Below, in pieces: positions 50,270-60,100 of a stretch of 64,000 bases of DNA (positions are counted from its first letter, which is position 1; every line of letters starts with the position of its first letter). Both the position numbers and the translations under genes were made by a program. A model generated the notes under the pieces. It ran no database searches. It was given only the letters and a program-made list of their open reading frames with translations, and had not been told where the DNA came from. Source of the DNA: Glossina fuscipes (taxonomy: Eukaryota; Arthropoda; Insecta; Diptera; Glossinidae); contig NW_023998417.1 of NCBI RefSeq assembly GCF_014805625.2, forward strand, positions 4,099,618 through 4,163,617, written 5' to 3'.

Positions 50270-53200
50270 TTATATATCTATTTCATTGTATTGTACATGT
50301 ATATGTATATGCGACATGTATATTTGTTTAAAATCGACAATCTCTCATTGTCTGTATATAATATACATATATGTGTATATACTGTTGATCAATAAGTCCC
50401 CGTATAGAGCAACAATTATTTTTTCGCCAAATTTCTTCAAGAATGAACTTTGGCCATCGAGAAATGGAATGACTTTTGCAAAACATTACTTTGTTGAGAA
50501 TATTTATACAATCGCCACAGTACATGTGATCATAAGAGCAATGGCTACTCATCTGGTTATCTGGTTATTCGTTTATAATATGTTTCCCACTGCGAGCTAT
50601 CATATTATTTTTATTCCTTTTTAGTCTAATAGCGTCGCTTAAGTTAGTTTTGAAAAGCATTCAATGCTTTAAGTTGTATGTATGTAATTGTTAATATTCT
50701 CTAGATTAATTCTTGTATGTTGACATATCCACTGGACCATTGTCTTTATGAACGTTTAAATTGTTGCGAATATTTTTCTGGTTATTAGATTATTGTTAAA
50801 ATAAACTTTGACCCAAATACAAATTTCATATGTAGTATCTTTTATACCATTGAAGAATGTACTCTTAAATTAAGCATAGGAAAATTTTGAAAGAAGACCT
50901 TCTGTTTGCCTTACTATAGTTAAACATATGGAATATATATCGAAAGCTATGCGCCATAGCAAAAATCTATGAGCCATAGCCATTGGCACTCAAGCTAAAG
51001 TACTTAATATAGAAAGTCTTATGTGATGAAAACACATTGTTCCAATAGGCCTCCGTGGTATGTCCGTGGTATAAATATCACATATTTCACATGATGCGTT
51101 CGATGTTCGCGTATATATAGTTTTCCTAAATGCTTTCTGTTTCTTTTATATTTTTATTTTGTCATTTTCTGTTTGCTTTTAACTCTTTGCGGTCTTTATC
51201 AAAAGGAAGAAAAGCTTAAAGTATTTTAAATGAAATGCAATGAGTTGTAATGGAATATATGCATGCGCGTAAGCATTACAACACAGCTTGAGATGGAAAA
51301 CATTTATCACTTTTAAAAATAACAACTCCGCGCTATAACAAAACAGACAAATGGGCGCGTTTTAAATGGAAGAACAAGATCTCTGACATCTCATTGATCG
51401 TGAAGATTAAAATATACATGCGTATATAACGAATACACTCAACTCTTTGCTTACATGCTATTTGACTGATTGTGTTTATTGTGCGAGCTGTGTGTGTGTT
51501 GTATGAAAATTCTTTACTTATTCTACCGCCAAAGATTTAAAAATTATAAAATTATAACTTACTTACGAAAAGGTCGACGAAATAAATTTTAAATTTATTC
51601 GAAAAATTTACAAAGTCTTCAGCTTAAGTGGAAGGAAATTTTCTAAAATTTTCACTTATTGTTGAAGGTCAAGATTTTAATTTTATGGATGTTCCATCTA
51701 TGTGAATGTAAAGAAGAAGTGGCGAATGCACATGGTCGAGAGAATATTACTTGCCAAAGAAATAACGAAGATCTGCGCTAAAAAAACAGGCTGACGTCAC
51801 GGACGCTAAGGCCACGTTCGAACGCTCATCGAAGAAAACAAATATCAATTGTTAAGTGTAAAGCATTTAAAAGTGAAGTTTGAGAAGTTACTCGTGTATT
51901 ATTGGACATATACAAAGCAGACATAGGACTAATGCGATTATTCTAGAATTACCCCAGAAAAAGGGAACGTTTGATTTAAGATGATGAATAGATTTAAGAT
52001 ATTGATATTGAAAAATTGGAACAAATGGTTTTCAAGAGTAATCAAAAACTTGGAATAAAAATGCTTTTATATATTTAAATATTTATTTAATTTATTTTAT
52101 ACGGAATCATACAATTAAAATAGTAAATAATCCGCCAGAATGGCCAAAGGCGTGATTTCGAATCTCAAGTGCGGTAGAGTTTTTAATAAAAGTCGATTGC
52201 CTTGGATGCTAATGCTTTAAGAGTTTAATCTTATCATTATTTATTTATCTGGCGAAATTAATAACAATAATAATAATAATAATAATAAAGTAGTAAGTAA
52301 ACGGTAATTTATCTCAAAAAATCGTTATCGCGCTCTTTAATTATTTTAACAGTCTGTAAGAGCTGGTGCTGTAGTGTGCTCCGATGTGCTTCGGTTTAGT
52401 TAACGATATAAACATCAGTTAAAATTTGCTATTAGCATGCCTAGAATTCTCATTGTTCTGCTCTAGACGTTTCTTGCCCTTGTTTCCATCTTTATTAGTA
52501 TCCACACAATATTATGGTTGATAAGAATTGCCATGAAACGGGCCTACTTCCATTCTATAAGAGATGTTGGTTCAAAAATGATTGCTTTGAACATACGAAT
52601 ATTTGAAGGAATAGATGCTATAGGTTCAAAGTTACATATATATGCATTATAAATTACACCACACACATAAATATGTACGCATACCAAGCTACCTATAAAG
52701 CGATTCATTCGTACCATGCTATAGAGAAGTACCTTATGTGGCAATCGGTTTTTAAAAGATTACAAGAGACTTGACTGTATCGTAGTCATGGTTATTATAT
52801 AACAATGTATCTAAACGATTATCTGTAGTCACCATCCTTGACAATCTAATATATTGATTAGAAGTTATTATGCATTCGTCCACAAGATAAGTATAACCTT
52901 CATGTTCTTTTACATTCCGATATATTCAAATTATTTTCAAACTTTATTTAGAGAATTTACTTGTAGAGTTAATCGACCGCGTAAATCAGATGATGTGTGT
53001 ATGTAATTATATTAATAAATGTTTTCATTTTTTTTTTTTTTTTTTTTTTTGTGATATTTGAAAATGTATTGAATAATATTTATAGGATTTAAGGATTTAT
53101 TTATTTAAATTTTAGGGAGCTTTTCTTCAAATCTTCATAAATGTTGAGAGTTTTCTAATTTGCAAATGATATTTATTTTTTTTTTATATTTTTTTTTTTT

Positions 53201-54104
53201 GAATAAAAACTCGATTACAATTTGGAATCTACTGATGCGTGTAACATTCAAATGCATGATGTTGTCATATAGGAGGGCAAAAAAAAAAAATTGCATAAAA
53301 TTTCTTTTAAAATTGAGGCGCGTTCTTTTCATTGGATCTGTGCCAAATTTCAATCAAAATTTTCAAATAAAACGAAAAAAAAAAAAGAAAAGAAGAAATT
53401 TACACTCATTTATAAAACATACTCCCGTGTGATGCTTGAACATGATTTCTTCCCTAATTTTTTTTTTTTGTCAATTTTCTAGTTTTAGTTTTCGCTGTGA
53501 TAGGAACACATCAACTAAAACTGAATAGATAACCAACAGTTTATGGTAAATTAGCAAATTTGTACATTTCATAAAATCTTTGAAAAATTAATATAAATTT
53601 TTCATAAAATGAACAACACTACAAGAAGAAGTTCATTCGCAAATATGTTTATATATATATATGTATATATATATAGGTTTAGTAACGATTCGTGAAACAC
53701 AGGTTACAATATTCATTCATTCATTTTTCTGTCTCAAGCAGGAAAACACACAGATGATATTAAAATGCATAGATAAATTGAAAAAGTTTTCCTTACATTA
53801 CTTCTACTATATAACCCTTTCGCACACAGGCGGGCATAGCGCACATAAGAATTTCGTACGACATAAGCTTGTAATCTTCTCGCAGTCATCAAAGATTTCG
53901 AGCGCATGTATTGCATTTGAGGATAATTATTTTTTTATGCCTTTTGTGCTTGCTAAGCATAGCAGCACTGAGACATTAACACTGCTCACATTAAATTTGT
54001 GTGCACGGAAAAGGTGTGAATTACTTTCAATTTTTTTTATTTTTTTTCTAATAATTTTTAAGAAAAATATAAAAATATAATAATATTTTGAAAATTATTT
54101 TGAA

Positions 54105-54144
<40 letters not shown>

Positions 54145-57100
54145 CTTCTATCCTCACGAACTTTTGATTGTAAAACTTATCACGTCATTGAACCGTTACT
54201 TTGCCCAAGAGCAACTAAATATTTATCGAAATATAAGAAGCATGGTGTGGCCATATATCCTATGCATTGCATGCTTAAAGTCAATTTATTCTCAAGTCGT
54301 CTAATGTCGTATTGAAAATTAAAGTGAGTCTAATTTCCACCCTCGAAGAATCTTTTCAAATTCACATAACTATTGAATAGAAACTTTTTGAAGTAATGGA
54401 CTCTCTTTCTCTCTTTCTACCTATCTCTCTCTCTCTCTCTCTCCCGCTCCCTCTTTTTCTTTTTTATTTAACTCAACAGTTGGCCTGGCCTCTCTATGCT
54501 TCAGGCAGTTAGTCAGTTATTTAGAAATCGCTTTCATATCCTTTTTCTACTCCCATATCGCTCTTATAATAACTTTGTACTATTATTTATTAAATTGTTA
54601 TCCCGTTTGCGGTGCGTCGTGTGCGTACCGTAGATTATTCCAGAATGATATAAAAACTGTTTATGCATCGGTCGATAATTCTCTTTGAGGATTCATTTTT
54701 CTGGAATCATCATAAATTTTTTATATGATCAAGACTTCTATGCTCGGTAGCTGACGAATTGAGACCGAGAGATTTTCCCTACCTCTCCATCGAGAATGCA
54801 CTGCTTAAGCTTGGGCGCAATGATGGATAGACACGAAGTAAGACAAGATCCAAACAATCCAAGAGGGTTCCGTAAAATCCCTCGTTTCCTTTGTTACTGC
54901 ATCAAGTGCAGAGTATGGAAATGTTTTCATCTCTAGACCCGGCCACTCAATAGGATGCGTGAGTCTTAAATTCATGGGACAAAGAAGTAGCCTTTGCTTC
55001 AACAGCACCGATGATAAAAATTCGAGCTCCGTACGTTTATGTAATAGTTAGCAGAAACAAAACGTGACGTAATAGTTTTTGTAAATTAGTTTACGCAGCC
55101 CGCAAAGGTGGAGGGAGATTCTTTTTACAGCCAACAGTTTCTTTGGAAATCTCATAGCCGTTTATACCTCCATCTTACTTAACATTTTTTAAAAAGTCAT
55201 TGGCTTTTACTACAATTACTCGTTTACACAACTTGCAAGTCCCTTCCAGTTAGTTCAAATTAGAGCGAAATTTAATGGGGGTATGTGAAAGAAAATATTA
55301 GAAAAGGTTTTGTTAATTATGGGCTCGTTTATCTTTCGATTGGCATTATTTTCGCATTGAACTTCGATAAACACCCGGGATTGGTATTTGGTGCGCGCTT
55401 TAACTACTAGTTTTCCTTGTATTTTAATATATTCGAGCGATGATTGAACATATTTTAAGGATCATATTATGGCCATAATGCGATTTGATTTCCACATCTA
55501 CAAAATGTTTTAATTTGTCTTTTTAGCAGATAACGAAAGGGCGCACAAACACAAACGCATTATTCTAAATTATTCCAAATAAATTTATTCTGTCATATGA
55601 TATCAGTGATATTAATCGAATTTATTCTACCATGTGATATCGCTCCGATATCGTACTTTTGCTTAAGCAGCATATATATAGGAATCCCTCGAAGGCGAAC
55701 GTAGACTACTCAAAGGAAAAAAGGAATCCTTTGTTTAATTTTATAACGTCGTTGGAAAAACACGACAAGGTCTTCGTTTACTCGTTTAATGTACTTTTCC
55801 ATTGGCTCAACATTCCTCTTCATATATACAAAGTCTTGTCGGCACATTTTTTTATCTGCCTATGTTACTCGCAAGCGGGGGTAATTCTCAGTGGACAAAC
55901 TATTGACCAGATCGAAAAATGTCGGCTTGAATGTTTTCTTTCCTATATGCAAAGTGAATGATGTTTAGCTCTCCACGAGATCACTATGGACTAGAGAAGT
56001 AATGGTGTGGTTGAGAATATAATTTGTGTCAATGTTTACGGAAATTCTATGCAGAGAAAACTGTTTGACAGGCAACACAAATATCTTTGAACTTCTGTTA
56101 TTATTCGACTTAAATTCATGGGAAACTAGGAGTGTCAAGTAGTTCCAGGAAAATTGTTTGCTGTAGAATAACTGGCCATAGGTTTGGTGCTTGCACAAAT
56201 TCAATACGAAGATAGAGAATAACAGTTAGCTGTTGGTTGAGCTATGAAATCTTATCCATAAGCAGCTTTCGTTTATCTCAAACTCTTTCATTTTAACTAA
56301 AGTAAATGTTGCTTCTTCAATAGCATTATTATCAAATATATTTTATTAGCACTATTGCGCAAGATTGAATCTTGCTTATGTTCTTCAACAGGTTTATTTG
56401 TTTTTGCTATTCCCTAAATCACACACATACACGCATTACACACAAGTAGGCAATTGAAAACGTTATATATGAACCATTCTGTCCATGCTTTTACTTATTC
56501 TACATGGCGATCCTGTCAATTTATTTGGCTTTAAAGAAGATAGATATTCTATAACTGTAATATCAAAATTATCTGAAAAATACTTTTTATACCCTATCCT
56601 TTTTTATCTTTTTGAACGAATATCGTTGATCAATTTGTGAGTCCTGACTGCTCGTGTGCGGCCCTTCGGGGAGTACTCGTGGTGGTTGTGGTTGGCAGTT
56701 CCTAGCCAAAGTGGAACAGTCGAGTGCAGCTAGGTCTCACCACTGACCAGACTGGGGTTTATTGTTCCATACGCAATAAACCGTTGTGGACTCTGGTGCT
56801 GTTTAGGCCCCTACTCTGTGAGGATTGTCTAACTCGCCAGGGGCCTTGTACGCTTAAAGTGGCTTGGACCACCGTGGGGTTAAGCCTTTCAGGCAGGAAC
56901 CCACGTTAAACCCTTGCTACAAATTCTATCCTACCTGTGATATAAGGACATGTCAAGTTTTTGTGGATGTATGCAACACCCAGAAGATCTTGAGATAGGC
57001 CCATCATTTATTTTACCGATTGTTTCACAAAATTATCTAAACTTGTCTAACTGTCTGTCTGTCTGTCCATCTGTTTGTTTTGATTTTTTTGTGTGTGTCG

Positions 57101-60100
57101 AAACTACAAGTCTGAAAGCGATTAAAAATGATTCGGATCGGATCACTTACCATAACTAAGAACTTATTTTGAAAAGTCATTATATGAATAAATGTATTAA
57201 ACAAAATGGTGTAGGGTGTTTAATGCTGACCCTTGTCTATTAATTTACTTATGGGTAATAAAAATTATAAAAGGATAATTTTAAATATTTAATAAAATAT
57301 TTTAAATATCAAGAATGAAATGACACAATTATCTTAGTTTTTCCCCGCTAAAGGGCCAATGTTGGCGGCGATGACAATGACATATTAGCGAAAAAGAAAA
57401 AAACAAACCCACAAAAATTCAAAACAAAAATGTTGTTGTTTAGCATACGGTTGACAAATTGCTGGGAAGAAATTACAACAGAAAGTCAAATAGTACGTAA
57501 ATACATATAACTGTGTATGCGATTACTTAGTATATAATATAAAATGTTTATATATTTAGTGAATATTTATAAGTTGTTTGCTAAGTGATGGAGCAAAGTG
57601 AGTTTTTCTGGCTTTTTTTTTTTTTTTTTTTTAAGATGAATTCATAAATTAAAAAAGAATAGCTTTCAATGAAATGCAATACAATAATCATACGGGGAGG
57701 TACATAAAATATCCCTATGTAATAAGAGGGCTTAGAAAGTGATTTGAATAACAGTATAATGTTGAAAAAGGCTTTTTGCGAAATCAAAAAGAAATTTCAT
57801 GTCTTTCATGCATGTTCTTGATGGAACTGCGGTTATTCGGTTTTATATCAATCAACTGAGGGCTGAGGGGTATGCCCACTTTGTTGTTATAGAGTTTACA
57901 GTGCCCAGAAGGTAGCCTCAGCGATCACATAAAGTATATCCGATTTGATAAGCATCAAATTCTGAATAGATTTGAGTATGTCCGTCTGTCCAGCATTGCG
58001 TTTGTGTAATGTTCGTTAAAAACTTTCTCTTCGTCACAAAAATTACGCTATCAGCGGAAATCAAATTTGGCAGAAATATCGGAAGTTCGCGAGTGCTCGA
58101 ACTTAAATTGGACAAATTGCAAAATTTTTTTAAAAAATATGTTTAATAATATGCGCCTTTGAAATTAACAAATTCTTTAACTGAATGCCATGAAAAAAAG
58201 TTCACGTCATATGCTGTCCGCCTAATAAGGCAAAGAAACTTAAGAAACTTAGGTGAGAACAGAACGTAGGAATCGAAAATTTCTATTATGTATCTCAGTT
58301 CCTGAGAATGATGTTTAGGACGATTCAGAAAAATGTGAATTTTTCAATAAAATAACCAGGCAGATGGAATCGTCGAAAGTCAAACACGATAAAAAGAACC
58401 CTAAATGAAAAGTTCTGAGTAAGAAAATTTCGAATAAAACGCATCTATTAATAGACTCTTGTTGAACTCACACTTAAGAGGAGGATCAAATAGAGATGCC
58501 CTTGATTAAACCCGTTGCCCTGGATAGTGATATTCATAAACTGTAGACAGGTGTAGAAGGTGCGATAACACCATTTTTGTCAATCATGCATGAAGAATTT
58601 GTATACATTGCGGAACCACTGGCGGATACTGTCATTCGTAGCAAATATTAAGAAAACATTGTACAAACATGTGGCTGGCATACCGGCATATCGAATCGAC
58701 AAGTTTCCATTACTGCTAAGATCTGCAGAAACTGTGTACACATCCAAAAATTTCGTAGCATGTACGTAAAAATTCTGTAACATGCGTATCTAAGATTTAT
58801 TAGACGGCAGCCATGATATTAAATGACAGGCATCAGCACAACTTTCGCTAATTTTAACACTCATTCGATATGGCAATGAAAAAGCTTGCAAGTCGTTCCA
58901 TCTACACTGAGGGCAAAGACGTCAAAAATGATTCAAAATCATGGACTAAATATCCGCCATTCATGCTTTAGTGTAGGTGGTGGACTTATCCTTAACTGCT
59001 CTGGACCGATAGGGAGAGGTTACAAGAGAGGTTATCCCTACTGATTTTAAATTGCCCTCAAAGCTAATGAACTTTTGGCAGTGCGCTTTCCCTACCCTCT
59101 TAGAGGAAAGCAACGATTGTTTCGAAAATCGGTTTTGGTCTAAGAAGATTTCTAATTCATTTAAAGCATTTGCAAAGTTGATAGCTAAATCCATATTCTC
59201 TCTGAGTTGTACGCAACTAATCATGCTCAAGACCTTGACATGCTTCTTTGGAATTAACAATCGCGGATAATACGTGAAAAACATATATTCTTAATAATAA
59301 ATTATTTAAATGACCATAAATTCTACATTATTGTATTTCTTAATTTCCCTCCTATGAAAATTTCTCTCAAATGAATTTATAATTTATGTGATTGTTTAGC
59401 TCAGCGATGCTCAAACGTACAGTGCTTTTGGCCAAATAATTTTTCATATATTCTTTTCACTAAATATTCCCCTTAACTGTGCTATAAAAAAGTTTGAGTA
59501 TGGCTGACTTAAGCTAAACAGTAAGTATTTTAGAATTTTGGATTTTACTAAATTTATTTATTTTTTATTTTTTTTTTGCTTTTATTTTTATTGTTGTTGC
59601 TGTTGTTGTTGTTGTTGTTGTTGTTGAATCTCTAAGTTAAACGATCTGCAAGTCTGACCGACCATGTTAATGTGAGAGAGTCTTTTCTGTGTGTGTGTGT
59701 GTGTGTGTGTGTGAATTAATGGCTGTTATGATATGTTAAATGGCCATTTAAATTAATTATAAGCTTTTATTGGAAAAGACAGAGGATTAATATGTAAAAT
59801 TTATTAAAATAAATTATAAGTAGAAAGTAACTTTTAATAAAAAAAAAAAAATGTATGTATGTATGTATATATATATATATATATAAATTATTATCATTGA
59901 CAGGTTATGAGATATTAAATAAAAGTCATTTATATTTTTTATTTATTTTTTTTTCAATTTACTTACCAAGTAATCTTGTTGACATGATTTCCCGCTAATA
60001 GTATCTGTTATATTATCCATGGTACGTATAGGTGATGATTCCTGATGATAAAAAATAATGTTAAAAATCCGATTTATATAGTTCTCAGTACTCAGAGATA

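Larger units (their letters stand above)
47368..59966 (-). other. nau intron 3 (12.6 kb)
   Basis: No other protein-coding gene recognised. Contents: (AT)n tracts (47517-47552, 50236-50267), the tRNA-Asp gene on the opposite strand, SINE copy 3, a long T run (54109-54144), a hAT-like relic, the GC-rich island, two dispersed-repeat fragments (56.9 and 57.9 kb), (TTG)n and (TG)n tracts (59591-59713), and unidentified open frames at 58.58-59.28 kb (-). Muscle enhancers could be here but cannot be read by eye. Confidence 0.6.

Noticed and set aside
53661..54080. 139-codon plus-strand frame in the nau intron
   Set aside because: Starts in a TA repeat and ends in T/A runs; no domain recognised.
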